From JTS-RE37 sp963756115 (lineage in GTDB: Bacteria > Bacteroidota > Bacteroidia > Flavobacteriales > Flavobacteriaceae): a stretch of DNA of 64,000 nt. How positions within the stretch are numbered: position 1 is the first letter of the stretch; every line of letters starts with the position of its first letter. The position numbers and the translations under genes were made by a program. Location of the stretch: assembly GCA_963756115.1 (NCBI GenBank), contig CAVWMN010000010.1, positions 496,001-560,000 on the forward strand, in the 5' to 3' direction. Of the stretch, positions 1 through 9,376 are shown one piece after another. A model generated the notes under the pieces. That model had not been told where the DNA came from. It saw only the letters and a program-made list of their open reading frames with translations, and searched no databases.

Positions 1-3000
1 TCCAAACCAGACATTTACAGTGGCCTGGAATTCAGAAGTCTGGGTCCCGCCCTCACTGCGGGCAGGATTGCAGATATTGCCATACACCCTACGGATGAGA
101 ATATCATGTATGTCGCGGTTGGCTCCGGGGGAGTGTGGAAGACCACCAATTCAGGAACCACCTGGCAGTCTGTTTTTGATCAGCAGAATAGTTATTCCAT
201 CGGTTGTATTGCGCTGGATCCCGGCAATCCTAATACGATCTGGGTAGGTAGCGGTGAAAATGTAGGTGGCAGGCATGTTGGCTTTGGCGATGGGGTATAT
301 GTTAGTCATGATGCCGGAAAAACCTGGAAGAACATGGGTCTGAAAAACTCAGATCATATTTCCAGGATCGTAGTACATCCTGAAAACCCGGATATAATTT
401 GGGTGGCAGCTCAGGGTCCCCTGTGGAACAAAGGTGGAGAACGGGGCCTGTATAAATCAACGGATGGTGGAACAACCTGGAACAGGACACTGGGAAATGA
501 CGAATGGACCGGTGTTACAGACCTGGAGATAGATCCCTCCAATCCTGATTTGCTGTATGCAGCTACATGGGACAGGCACAGGACCGTGGCGGCTTATATG
601 GGCGGTGGCCCAGGCTCCGGTATCCACAGGAGTAGAGACGGTGGAGAAACCTGGGTGAAACTGACAGAAGGCATCCCGGATTCCAATCTCGGGAAAATAG
701 GATTGGCTATTTCACCATTTGATCCTACAACCGTTTATGCGGCCATAGAACTTGACCGGACCAAGGGCGGCTTGTTTATGTCTGTCAATGAAGGCGCCTC
801 CTGGACCAAGCAGTCAGAAGCTGTTTCCGGGGGTACCGGCCCGCATTATTACCAGGAATTGTACGCTTCACCACATCAGGAAGGCAAGCTCTATCTGATG
901 AGCAATACCGTTCAGATTTCGGATGACCATGGAAAGACTTTCCGGGATATGAATGAAAAGAACAAACACGTGGACAGCCATGCCATGGCCTTTAAAAACT
1001 CAGATCCCGAGTATGTAATTTTCGGTACAGACGGCGGACTTTATGAATCATACGACCTTACAAAGACCTGGCGGTTTTTTGGCAACCTCCCTATAACGCA
1101 ATTTTACAAGGTGGCAGTAGATGATGCCATGCCCTTTTACAATATCTATGGGGGTACTCAGGACAACGGTTCCCTTGGCGGGCCTTCGCAGACGTCCAGC
1201 AAGGCAGGCATCCTCAATTCGGACTGGTGGGTCACCCTCGGGGCAGACGGGCATCAGTCTGCCACAGAACCCGGCAATCCGGATATAACCTATGGTGAAT
1301 TCCAGGAAGGTTTTCTCTGGCGTATTGATCAAACAACCGGGGAAACTGTATTCATCCAGCCACAACCCGCTGCCGGCGAACCCCATGAACGGTTTAACTG
1401 GGATGCACCCATACTGGTTAGCCCGCATAAGCCAACCCGACTCTATTTTGCATCCTACCGGGTATGGAAATCAGAAAACCGGGGGGACGCATGGACCGCA
1501 ATATCAGGGGATCTTACCCGAAATGAGCAACGGATCAGCCTGCCAATTATGGGCAGGCAACAAAGCTGGGACAATGCCTGGGATGTAGGGGCAATGTCTA
1601 ATTACAATACTATTTCATCCCTGTCGGAATCGCCCGTACAGGAAGGATTGCTCTACGCAGGTACAGATGATGGGATCCTACAGGTCTCAGAAGATGGAGG
1701 CGATACATGGAATAAGATACTGTTGGGTACTATCAAAGGGGTACCGCAACGGGCATTTGTAAATGATGTCCGGGCCGACCTTTACGATGCCAACGTAGTC
1801 TATATGGCCTTGGATAACCATAAAGAAGGGGATTACAAGCCCTATCTGCTGAAAAGCAGCGACAAAGGCAAGACCTGGAAACTGATCAGTGGCGATCTGC
1901 CGAACAGATTATTAACATGGAGGCTGGTCCAGGACCATAAAAAGAAAGAGCTGTTATTTGCTGCCACTGAATTTGGCATCTATTTTACAACCAATGGCGG
2001 TGGCAACTGGAAACAGCTGAAGGGCGGTCTGCCCACCATATCATTCAGGGATATCACCATACAGAGACGGGAGGATGACCTGGTAGCGGCTTCCTTTGGG
2101 CGCGGGTTTTATGTTCTGGATGATTTATCACCGCTTCGTGAGTTTGATGCCCCGTCCATGGAAGGGGAATCGGTTCTCTTCCCTGTACAGCCAGCTTACT
2201 GGTATATTGAACGGGACGAAGTATATGGCAGGGGAGATGCAGAATATGCAGCAAAGAACCCACCTTTTGGTGCGACCATTACCTATTACCTTCCTGATAA
2301 ATTCAAATCGCAAAAGGAGATCCGGCAGGAAAAGGAAAAAGAATTGAATAAGTCCCTGACTGATGTTCCATTCCCCGGCTGGGAAGCACTGGAAGATGAA
2401 AAGAACAAGGAAGAACCAACCATATTGCTCACTATAAAGGATTCTCAGGGCAATGTGGTCAATACAATGCCGGGCACCAATAAAAAAGGATTTAACCGGG
2501 TAGCATGGAATTTGGGATATGCCAACAGGGAGGGGATCTCCCTTAAACCGCCCTCCGGTTCGGAGGATAATTTTTTCGGAAGCGGATACCTCGCTACGCC
2601 GGGCACATATTCTGTTACCCTGAGTAAGCGGGCAAACGGTGAAACGGTTTCCCTGGCCGATCCGGTAACCTTTGAAGTTAAGCCTCTGGGAAAAGGCGCC
2701 TTGCCATCCAAACCAACGGAGGAGATCGTTGCTTTCAGAGAGGCATATCAACAATACCGGCAGGACCTTATGGCCACCAACACCTCGCTGACCAAAAACC
2801 TCGACCTGGTAAAGGCCATGAAGCGTGCCCTTGACGAAGCGGAACGCCCTACAGCACAACTTCGCGCCCGAATTGTTGAAACTGAGGCTAAACTGGTGGC
2901 TATGAATAAGGTTATGAATGGCAGTACAGCAAGGAATGAGATTGGGGAACGCAATGATCCTTCCCCTCAGGACGGGGTATTTATGGGCATGTTAGCCCTG

Positions 3001-3177
3001 AATAATACGTATGGCCCAACCACAAACCAGCAGCAGGCATTTAACAGGGCCAGGACGCAGCTGACCGAACTAAAATCAAACCTCCGGACCGTAGTTGAAA
3101 CAACCATCCCGGACTTGGAAAAATCATTGAAGGAAGCAGGTGCCCCCTGGATAGAAGGGCAGGGACTGATCAAGTAA
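1..3177 (+). CDS. Sortilin/VPS10-type BNR-repeat exported protein, 5' end cut by window
   Basis: The reading frame is open from base 1, so the first ATG in view (106) is internal and the true start lies upstream. Alignment by eye with the complete paralogue at 57836 suggests that only about 25-35 residues (the signal peptide) are missing. The protein is a chain of Asp-box/BNR repeats of the form S-x-D-x-G-x-T-W (SHDAGKTWKNM, STDGGTTWNRT, SRDGGETWVKL, SEDGGDTWNKI, SSDKGKTWKLI), which build one or more beta-propellers. A C-terminal section of about 350 residues ends in a helical, charged stretch. Databases often call such proteins 'glycosyl hydrolase', but no catalytic residues can be named here. 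It is probably periplasmic or surface-exposed, with unknown ligand. Confidence 0.85.
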   Translation, partial: SKPDIYSGLEFRSLGPALTAGRIADIAIHPTDENIMYVAVGSGGVWKTTNSGTTWQSVFDQQNSYSIGCIALDPGNPNTIWVGSGENVGGRHVGFGDGVYVSHDAGKTWKNMGLKNSDHISRIVVHPENPDIIWVAAQGPLWNKGGERGLYKSTDGGTTWNRTLGNDEWTGVTDLEIDPSNPDLLYAATWDRHRTVAAYMGGGPGSGIHRSRDGGETWVKLTEGIPDSNLGKIGLAISPFDPTTVYAAIELDRTKGGLFMSVNEGASWTKQSEAVSGGTGPHYYQELYASPHQEGKLYLMSNTVQISDDHGKTFRDMNEKNKHVDSHAMAFKNSDPEYVIFGTDGGLYESYDLTKTWRFFGNLPITQFYKVAVDDAMPFYNIYGGTQDNGSLGGPSQTSSKAGILNSDWWVTLGADGHQSATEPGNPDITYGEFQEGFLWRIDQTTGETVFIQPQPAAGEPHERFNWDAPILVSPHKPTRLYFASYRVWKSENRGDAWTAISGDLTRNEQRISLPIMGRQQSWDNAWDVGAMSNYNTISSLSESPVQEGLLYAGTDDGILQVSEDGGDTWNKILLGTIKGVPQRAFVNDVRADLYDANVVYMALDNHKEGDYKPYLLKSSDKGKTWKLISGDLPNRLLTWRLVQDHKKKELLFAATEFGIYFTTNGGGNWKQLKGGLPTISFRDITIQRREDDLVAASFGRGFYVLDDLSPLREFDAPSMEGESVLFPVQPAYWYIERDEVYGRGDAEYAAKNPPFGATITYYLPDKFKSQKEIRQEKEKELNKSLTDVPFPGWEALEDEKNKEEPTILLTIKDSQGNVVNTMPGTNKKGFNRVAWNLGYANREGISLKPPSGSEDNFFGSGYLATPGTYSVTLSKRANGETVSLADPVTFEVKPLGKGALPSKPTEEIVAFREAYQQYRQDLMATNTSLTKNLDLVKAMKRALDEAERPTAQLRARIVETEAKLVAMNKVMNGSTARNEIGERNDPSPQDGVFMGMLALNNTYGPTTNQQQAFNRARTQLTELKSNLRTVVETTIPDLEKSLKEAGAPWIEGQGLIK

Positions 3178-3265
3178 GGGCTGGCAATAGCTTGAAAATT
3201 ACCAGCCGGATACGGGGCAGGCACTGATAGTCCCATTATTCATCTAAACAATTGAACTAAGAATC

Positions 3266-4270
3266 ATGAAGTCATTTACCATCACGGAAATAAATACCAT
3301 TTTAAAAGGTAAACTTAAGGGAGACACCACCCAGCAAATAACAGGACTGGGCGAAATAAAAAGCGCCGGGCCGGAGCAAATAACCTTTATTGGCAGCGGT
3401 AAATATGCACGGCTCTGGCCTGAGTCCGATGCAGTGACAGCCATCGTAAACGAAACATTAGACCTGGACCCGGGCGAGGGCGAGGCTTTTGTAATGGTCA
3501 GCAATGCAGATCTTGCAATGGCTAAATTACTCGAATTGTTTCATCCTGAAGGCCCGGTATTTGAAACTGATATCCATCCTACTGCTGAAATTCATTCTTC
3601 TGCCGAAATAGGAGAAGGATGCAGGATAGGCGCAGGATGCTATATCGGAAAAGATGTAGTGCTGGGAAAAGGAGTAACCCTGTATCCGAATGTCACTGTT
3701 TTTGACGAAACCAGGATCGGGGACCAAACAGTCATCTGGTCCGGTACGGTCATACGGGAAAGGACGCAGATCGGGAGCCATTGTATCTTTCACCTGAATG
3801 TAAGCATCGGGGCTGACGGTTTTGGATACCGTCCCAGTGAAGATGGCCGTGGTCTCGTAAAAATTCCCCATATCGGGAATGTTATTATTGGCAACGGAGT
3901 AGAAATAGGAGCCAATTCCTGCGTAGACCGGGCTAAATTCAATGCCACCATTATTGGCGATGGATGCAAAATAGACAACCTTGTACAGATTGGTCATAAC
4001 TCCGTTATGGGCCGCTGTTGCATCATGGCCGGCGGCAGCGGCCTTGCGGGTTCCGTTACCCTGGGGGACGGCGTGGTCATCGGTGGGAGTGCCTCTATCA
4101 AAGATCATACTACCATACATTCAGGTGCAGTTGTCGGCGCCGGTTCCGGCGTAATGGGAGATGTGGCAGCGGGTAAAACAGTGCTGGGATACCCCGCCTG
4201 TGATTCAAGGGATATGTTACGACAATGGGTTGCACTCCGAAAACTGGGAAACGGAAAAGGGACTACCTGA
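3266..4270 (+). CDS. lpxD: UDP-3-O-acylglucosamine N-acyltransferase LpxD
   Basis: LpxD adds the N-linked hydroxyacyl chain to UDP-3-O-acyl-glucosamine, the third step of lipid A synthesis, in the cytoplasm with acyl-ACP as donor. The 334-residue length is close to E. coli LpxD (341). Residues 1-100 form the uridine-binding N domain, and residues about 103-300 are a left-handed beta-helix of hexapeptide repeats (IGEGCR, IGAGCY, IGKDVV, IGNGVE, IGGSAS). His244 in the IGHN motif matches the catalytic histidine of the family. The gene stands alone: no lpxC/fabZ, lpxA or lpxB neighbours. It may be a second lpxD copy, or a related acyltransferase for another sugar nucleotide. The 88 bp upstream carry no clear promoter. 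Confidence 0.9.
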   Translation: MKSFTITEINTILKGKLKGDTTQQITGLGEIKSAGPEQITFIGSGKYARLWPESDAVTAIVNETLDLDPGEGEAFVMVSNADLAMAKLLELFHPEGPVFETDIHPTAEIHSSAEIGEGCRIGAGCYIGKDVVLGKGVTLYPNVTVFDETRIGDQTVIWSGTVIRERTQIGSHCIFHLNVSIGADGFGYRPSEDGRGLVKIPHIGNVIIGNGVEIGANSCVDRAKFNATIIGDGCKIDNLVQIGHNSVMGRCCIMAGGSGLAGSVTLGDGVVIGGSASIKDHTTIHSGAVVGAGSGVMGDVAAGKTVLGYPACDSRDMLRQWVALRKLGNGKGTT

Positions 4271-4303
4271 GCAGCACCGGCTGAAATCAGCAAGAATCGG
4301 GTT

Positions 4304-4332
4304 TTGATTGCGAATGCGGGCTGATACCTTTA
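4304..4332 (+). promoter_or_regulatory. Bacteroidota-type promoter for the AraC/MGMT gene
   Basis: TTG at 4304-4306, an 18-base spacer, then TACCTTTA at 4325-4332, close to the TTG-N19-TAnnTTTG consensus (the last G is A here). Transcription would start near 4339, giving a leader of about 19 bases before the ATG at 4358. Confidence 0.5.
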
Positions 4333-4357
4333 CGTAGTAACTTTTAAAACCATAGCC

Positions 4358-5203
4358 ATGGAGACACAAGAAATGCTGAACTATGATCGCATAGAAAAAG
4401 CCATCTATTTTATTCATGATAATTTTAGAGATCAACCTACTTTGGATGAAGTAGCTGATTATGTACATTTAAGCCCATTTCATTTTCAGCGATTGTTTAA
4501 AGACTGGGCCGGGGTAAGCCCTAAAAAATTCCTGCAGTATACCAGTATTGAACATGCCAAAAAAGTGCTTCGGCAGGGTAACAGCACGCTTTTTGACGCC
4601 ACCCTTGAAACGGGGTTATCCGGAACTGGCAGGCTGCACGATCTTTTTGTGGCCATTGAGGGAATGACCCCGGGGGAGTACAGCAACGGTGGAGAAAACC
4701 TTACCATCAATTTTAGTTTTGCTTCCAGTCCGTTTGGAAGTATTTGCATCGGATCCACCGGGAAAGGTATCTGCCATTTGGCTTTTATACGTACTGAGGA
4801 AGATGGGTTACGGGAATTAAAAGAACGATTTCCCAATGCTGTTTACCACAATGGTGTGGATATGGCCCAGATAAATGCCCTGAAAATATTCAATCAGGAC
4901 TGGGATGTACTTCCAAAGGTAAAATTACACCTGAAAGGAACGGATTTTCAATTGAAAGTATGGGAATCCCTCTTAAAAATACCAGCAGGGAATTTAACAT
5001 CCTACGGAGAACTGGCGAAGTCTTTCAGTAACCCGGGTGCATCCAGGGCCATTGGTTCAGCCATAGGGAATAACCCGGTTGCCTTCCTGATACCCTGCCA
5101 TCGTGTCATCCGTGCGACCGGCAACATTGGAGAATACCATTGGGGCAGCGGCCGGAAAGCGGCTATGTTAGGCTGGGAAGCGGCCCGGGCCTATGCCGTA
5201 TAG
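4358..5203 (+). CDS. AraC-HTH / O6-methylguanine-DNA methyltransferase fusion (Ada C-terminal type)
   Basis: Bifunctional protein like the C-terminal part of Ada. Residues 10-108 are an AraC-type double helix-turn-helix (DEVADYVHLSPFHFQRLFK). Residues about 115-280 are a methyltransferase domain with the acceptor cysteine Cys247 in IPCHRV and the downstream GNIGEYHWG binding loop. It removes alkyl groups from O6-alkylguanine by transfer to Cys247. The zinc-cysteine N-terminal Ada domain that senses methyl phosphotriesters is absent (the protein starts straight at the HTH), so activation by methylation as in E. coli Ada is not expected. Convergent with the PLP decarboxylase downstream, 37 bp away. 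Confidence 0.9.
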   Translation: METQEMLNYDRIEKAIYFIHDNFRDQPTLDEVADYVHLSPFHFQRLFKDWAGVSPKKFLQYTSIEHAKKVLRQGNSTLFDATLETGLSGTGRLHDLFVAIEGMTPGEYSNGGENLTINFSFASSPFGSICIGSTGKGICHLAFIRTEEDGLRELKERFPNAVYHNGVDMAQINALKIFNQDWDVLPKVKLHLKGTDFQLKVWESLLKIPAGNLTSYGELAKSFSNPGASRAIGSAIGNNPVAFLIPCHRVIRATGNIGEYHWGSGRKAAMLGWEAARAYAV

Positions 5204-5210
5204 ACCCTCA

Positions 5211-5250
5211 AAGCTGTAGTAAACTGCCCCTGTAGACAGCTTAGGTTTTA
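5211..5250. terminator. Possible bidirectional terminator between convergent genes
   Basis: Inverted repeat AAGCTGT (5211-5217) / ACAGCTT (5236-5242), followed on the plus strand by GGTTTTAA. It lies in the 37-bp gap between two convergent stop codons and overlaps the minus-strand stop. The loop is long (18 bases), so this is tentative. Confidence 0.4.
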
Positions 5251-6725
5251 ATGGCTGCAGATATTTCGTTGCCAATTCGGATGGTTTGGGACAGGAGTAG
5301 GTCCAGGTCCGATTTTTTGGTCCTGTGGTTTACGATGCATACACGGATGCAAAACTGCGAATGAAGGATAGTGGATGAAGGGGAGGCAATACCTTGTTCC
5401 TGCAACCGCATGAGTAGCTCCATGTTCAGTCCATTTGTTTCTTCCCGGCTGCTTCCCGGATGTACAAATTGATAGCAAACAATACTCATAGAAACAGGTG
5501 CCATTAGCTTTAACTGGTCATTTTCAGTGATCCTATCCCCGAGGTATTCAGCTTGCCTGTTGTTTTGGGTTATCAGGTCGGCATATTTCTGCAAACCGTG
5601 CTCTTTAAGGGACATCCAGACTTTCAGGGCTTTAAACCCCCTCGAAAGCTCAAATCCCATGTTATTGATAGACTCGGGGCCTGCAGCCAATCCGCGGGTG
5701 GCCTGGAGCAGGTAATTCGGGGTTATGGCGAAGGAATTCCGATGGGCATCAGCATTTTTAAACAGGGCACAACCCACCTCATAAGGGATATAAAGCCATT
5801 TGTGCAAGTCGAATGCAACACTGTCCGCTTTTTCAATTATCTTAAGTTCTGCGGCGTATCGGGGATCCAGTTTGCACAAGGCCCCGTAGGCGCCATCTAT
5901 ATGGAACCAGATACCATACTTTTGGCAAATAGCATGGATTTCTGATAAGGGGTCAATGGCACCCGTATTTACAGTCCCTGCCGTGCCAACGACACATATA
6001 GGCAGGAAACCATTGGCTAAATCCTCCCCAATGGCATTTTCAAGGGCCTCCGTATTCATTTGAAAATCCTCATTGGTCTCTATGATACGAACAGCCTGGG
6101 TTCCTAATCCAATGATTTCAGCTGCTTTTATTACACAGCTGTGGGTCTCGGAGGAACAATACAACAGCAATTGCATCGGCTGGTCAAAAAGCCCTCTTTT
6201 ACGTGCCTGGAGTGCCTGGTGGTTCCTGGCCACGGTCAGCGCAGTGATGTTTGCCATGCTTCCCCCACTTAACAGGATCCCGGAGGCGGAAGAAGGATAA
6301 TTGAGCATCTGTTTGCACCAATCCACTACCTGTTGGTCAACATACATGGGAGCATGTTCGCCGATGGTGACATTAGGGTTCATAGTAGCGGCCAGCATAT
6401 CGGCAAGGGCTCCCAATGGTGTCCCTGTACCCTGCACCCAGGCAAAAAACCTGGGATGTATATTCCCTTTGGTATAGGGGAACACATATTTTTTAAAATC
6501 TGCATACACTTCCCCGATGTCCTGCGGCGATTGGGGGATCTCCTGATCCAGGAATTGTTTTACCTCCTCAGGAACAGGCTTCCAGCTTGGCTGCTCGCCG
6601 ATAGTCTGGAGATAGTCCATTACATCATCGATCATTTGGTGTCCTAAACTGCGCATTTGCTGCCAGTTTTCAGGGTCGAGGGTTAAGTTGCTTTCAACGG
6701 TTACAGGTTCATTTTCCGGCTTCAT
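5241..6725 (-). CDS. Group II pyridoxal-dependent decarboxylase (aromatic amino acid decarboxylase-like)
   Basis: PLP enzyme of the DOPA/tryptophan/glutamate decarboxylase superfamily, cytosolic, 494 residues (family 470-510). Visible key residues: Lys309 in FDLHKW forms the Schiff base, Asp277 in FHIDGAYG pairs with the pyridine nitrogen, and His195 in ETHSC stacks on the ring. The N-terminal HPRFFAW and LADMLAA stretches match aromatic-type enzymes. The substrate cannot be read from the sequence; an aromatic amino acid is the best guess. A second, distant family member is at 46897. No operon partners: divergent from the EamA exporter, convergent with the methyltransferase. Confidence 0.88.
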   Translation of the reverse strand: MKPENEPVTVESNLTLDPENWQQMRSLGHQMIDDVMDYLQTIGEQPSWKPVPEEVKQFLDQEIPQSPQDIGEVYADFKKYVFPYTKGNIHPRFFAWVQGTGTPLGALADMLAATMNPNVTIGEHAPMYVDQQVVDWCKQMLNYPSSASGILLSGGSMANITALTVARNHQALQARKRGLFDQPMQLLLYCSSETHSCVIKAAEIIGLGTQAVRIIETNEDFQMNTEALENAIGEDLANGFLPICVVGTAGTVNTGAIDPLSEIHAICQKYGIWFHIDGAYGALCKLDPRYAAELKIIEKADSVAFDLHKWLYIPYEVGCALFKNADAHRNSFAITPNYLLQATRGLAAGPESINNMGFELSRGFKALKVWMSLKEHGLQKYADLITQNNRQAEYLGDRITENDQLKLMAPVSMSIVCYQFVHPGSSREETNGLNMELLMRLQEQGIASPSSTILHSQFCIRVCIVNHRTKKSDLDLLLSQTIRIGNEISAAIKT

Positions 6726-6975
6726 AGGAAGGCTATTATGTGATTCAGTATAAACGGATCCAAGATATATAAATCCAGTATCTTCCGTTGCATTTTATTG
6801 TGGATAAGTCAGATACTTTTACACCACCCTGTCAGATCATTGGCCTGCTGGTAACCCTGAGACGGCAGCTGGTCATTTGCAAACGGTGGCCGGATTTATT
6901 TCATGCTCTAATTGATATGTAAAATTACAGGATATGTGTAATATTGCACTCGCTTAATGAAGTATACGCCGTCCC

Positions 6976-7896
6976 ATGGGGAAAACACCAAACACCACTT
7001 TAATTATCCTGGCATTTTTTGCCATTTATTTTATATGGGGATCAACATACCTGCTAAATAAAGTGGCCGTAACTGAATTGCCGCCCTTTATGCTTGCAGC
7101 GATACGTTTTATAAGTGCGGGCCTCATCATTTTCCTGATGTGCAGGCTGATGGGCCTCAACCTTTCAATTAGTTCCAGACAACTCGTCAATACGGCCATC
7201 GCAGGGTTTCTGTTTCTTAGTTTCGGGAATGGGGTGGTCGTTTGGGCGCTTAAATTTGTAGATAGCGGTTTTGCAGCCCTGGAGATTTCAGCCCAACCCC
7301 TTGTGGTATTGATATTGATGCGTATCATAGACGGAAAGAAAATACAGGCTATGTCGGTTATTGGTGTCGTCCTTGGCTTTATTGGTATTTACCTTTTGGT
7401 AAGCCAGAAACAGATTATAAGTCAGGAAGGTTCCCTTCTTGGTATGGTCATGATCCTTATGTGTATGGTAAGTTGGGGGTATGGCAGCCTATTTGTGGCG
7501 CGGGCCAACCTGCCCTCGAATTTCTTTGTCAATACCGGGTACCAGATGCTCACAGGGGGGATTATGCTGTTAATCGCAAGCGTATTATTCGGGGAACAAT
7601 GGACCTCCCCATTAAACTGGAGTGGTCCGGTTCAATTATCCATGATCTTACTGATCCTCTTTGGAAGCATTGTTGCGTTTACATCCTTTAATTATTTGCT
7701 AAAGACAATATCTCCTGAAAAAGTGGCTACCTCTACCTATGTAAACCCTATCATAGCACTCTTCCTGGGATGGTATTTTTTGAATGAACAGATAACAGCT
7801 CAGTCCATCGTTGCAGCGGTTGTATTGCTAACGGGGGTATATTTTATCAACACCCGGAAAAAGCTGGCTATGTATTCCAGGTTTACAAAGCAGTAA
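6976..7896 (+). CDS. EamA/DMT-family transporter
   Basis: Integral inner-membrane protein of 306 residues with about ten hydrophobic helices in two five-helix EamA repeats. The opening FAIYFIWGSTYLLNKVAV is typical of YedA-like drug/metabolite exporters. Such proteins export amino acids, purines or toxic metabolites, but substrate is not predictable from sequence. The short C-terminal tail (TRKKLAMYSRF) is basic, consistent with a cytoplasmic end. It is divergent from the PLP decarboxylase across 250 bp; export of that enzyme's amine product is possible but only inferred from position. Confidence 0.85.
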   Translation: MGKTPNTTLIILAFFAIYFIWGSTYLLNKVAVTELPPFMLAAIRFISAGLIIFLMCRLMGLNLSISSRQLVNTAIAGFLFLSFGNGVVVWALKFVDSGFAALEISAQPLVVLILMRIIDGKKIQAMSVIGVVLGFIGIYLLVSQKQIISQEGSLLGMVMILMCMVSWGYGSLFVARANLPSNFFVNTGYQMLTGGIMLLIASVLFGEQWTSPLNWSGPVQLSMILLILFGSIVAFTSFNYLLKTISPEKVATSTYVNPIIALFLGWYFLNEQITAQSIVAAVVLLTGVYFINTRKKLAMYSRFTKQ

Positions 7897-8078
7897 TCGC
7901 CAGGCGTAGCCTGTTAGGCAGTAGGGAGTTAAATTGTACCGGGGAACACTTCACTAACAGCATTAAATTTTAAAACGTTACAATGAAATCAGGAATGTAA
8001 CATGCGATCTCGGAATGATTAAAACCCGGGACTATTAAAAACAAACAGGGATTACCTTAACATAACATAGACATCACT

Positions 8079-9374
8079 TTGATCAAAAACACTCGGGATA
8101 CCAAAAAAGTCCTTTTTATCTCTAAATATGGCGAGATCCTGGACCTTGCCAATGCAATTGCCCAGGAAGGCAATATCGTTAAAATGTATATTGAAGAGAA
8201 AAGCTGCCGGGAAATCGGGTTTGGCTTTGTACCGAAAGTACAGGATTGGAAAAAACACAAGGAATGGGCCGACCTTTTTATTTTCGACTACACCGGGTAT
8301 GGCAGGGAATGCGATGATTTGAGAAAGGCAGGAAAACGCGTGGTGGGAGGCTCCGTCTACACCGACCAATTGGAACTCGACCGGAATTTTGGCCATGAAC
8401 AGCTGAAAGCACATAAGATCAAGGTCCTTCCTTCCCTGGAATTCACGAATTTCCAGGATGCCATCCTGCACATACAGCAACACCCGGACTCCTATGTTAT
8501 AAAGCCTTCCGGAGAAACCCAGGAATTAAAGCAACTCCTTTTTGTGGGGAGTGATGATGAAGGATTGGATGTAATCAGGGTGCTGCGGGCCTATGAAAAA
8601 TCCTGGGGTAACGATTTCGGCAATTTCCAGCTTCAGAAAAAAGTAAAAGGGGTTGAGATTTCGGTTGCAGCCTTCTTCAACGGTACCAGGTTTTTACATC
8701 CCATCAACATCACATTCGAACATAAAAAATTATTCCCGAAAGAATTGGGTGTATCTACAGGCGAGATGGGAACCAGTATGTTCTGGACAAAGGATTCGCC
8801 CATATTTGATTCGACCCTGAAGAAATTTGAAGCCACCCTGGCATCCCATAATTTTATCGGGCATATTGATATCAACTGTATTGTTAACGGCAATGGGATC
8901 TACCCCCTGGAGTTCACTTCCCGCTTCGGATATCCGCAGATTATGATACAGCGTGCGGGGATCTCAGAGCCGATCGGCACATTTTTTTATAAACTTGCCT
9001 CGGGAAAGAATTTTAAAATTAATGTCAAAAAAGGATTTCAGGTCGGTATTTACGTGGTAGTACCCCCTTTTCCGTATAACGACAAAAAAACGTTCGAATT
9101 GTTTTCTAAAGATGCTGTGGTAATTTTTAAGAAGGATATGAAAGAGGGGGTGCATCCGATGCACGTCAAAAAGATCAATGATGAATGGCTGATCACGGGT
9201 GATACCGGAATCGCCGTTTTGATCAGTGGCCTCGGGCTCACCATGAAAGATGCGCAGAAAAATGTGTATAACAGGGTCCATAACCTTATTGTCAATAACA
9301 GTTATTACAGGACGGATATTGGAGACCGGTGGCAGGAAGATTCGGATAAGCTCTGGTCCTGGGGATTGTTATAA
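8079..9374 (+). CDS. PurD-like ATP-grasp ligase
   Basis: 431-residue protein with the layout of phosphoribosylamine-glycine ligase: an N-terminal Rossmann-like part (VLFISKYGEILDLANAIAQ), then an ATP-grasp fold at about 120-330 with YVIKPSG (ATP lysine), an EISVAAFFNG strand and the metal-binding stretch HIDINCIVNGNGIYPLEFTS. It joins a carboxylate to an amine at the cost of ATP, but there are no purine genes around it, so GAR synthesis is unlikely. Start: the frame closes at TAA 8058-8060 and the only early start is TTG at 8079; the first ATG is about 36 codons in. A GNAT gene follows after 2 bp, so the two are surely co-transcribed. Confidence 0.75.
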   Translation: MIKNTRDTKKVLFISKYGEILDLANAIAQEGNIVKMYIEEKSCREIGFGFVPKVQDWKKHKEWADLFIFDYTGYGRECDDLRKAGKRVVGGSVYTDQLELDRNFGHEQLKAHKIKVLPSLEFTNFQDAILHIQQHPDSYVIKPSGETQELKQLLFVGSDDEGLDVIRVLRAYEKSWGNDFGNFQLQKKVKGVEISVAAFFNGTRFLHPINITFEHKKLFPKELGVSTGEMGTSMFWTKDSPIFDSTLKKFEATLASHNFIGHIDINCIVNGNGIYPLEFTSRFGYPQIMIQRAGISEPIGTFFYKLASGKNFKINVKKGFQVGIYVVVPPFPYNDKKTFELFSKDAVVIFKKDMKEGVHPMHVKKINDEWLITGDTGIAVLISGLGLTMKDAQKNVYNRVHNLIVNNSYYRTDIGDRWQEDSDKLWSWGLL

Positions 9375-9376
9375 GG

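Noticed and set aside
2128..2859. 243-codon ORF on the minus strand inside the BNR-repeat gene
   Set aside because: Antisense shadow of a well-supported repeat protein; its translation has no domain, leader or promoter.
3527..4120. 197-codon minus-strand ORF inside lpxD
   Set aside because: Antisense to the hexapeptide repeats, which easily leave open reverse frames.
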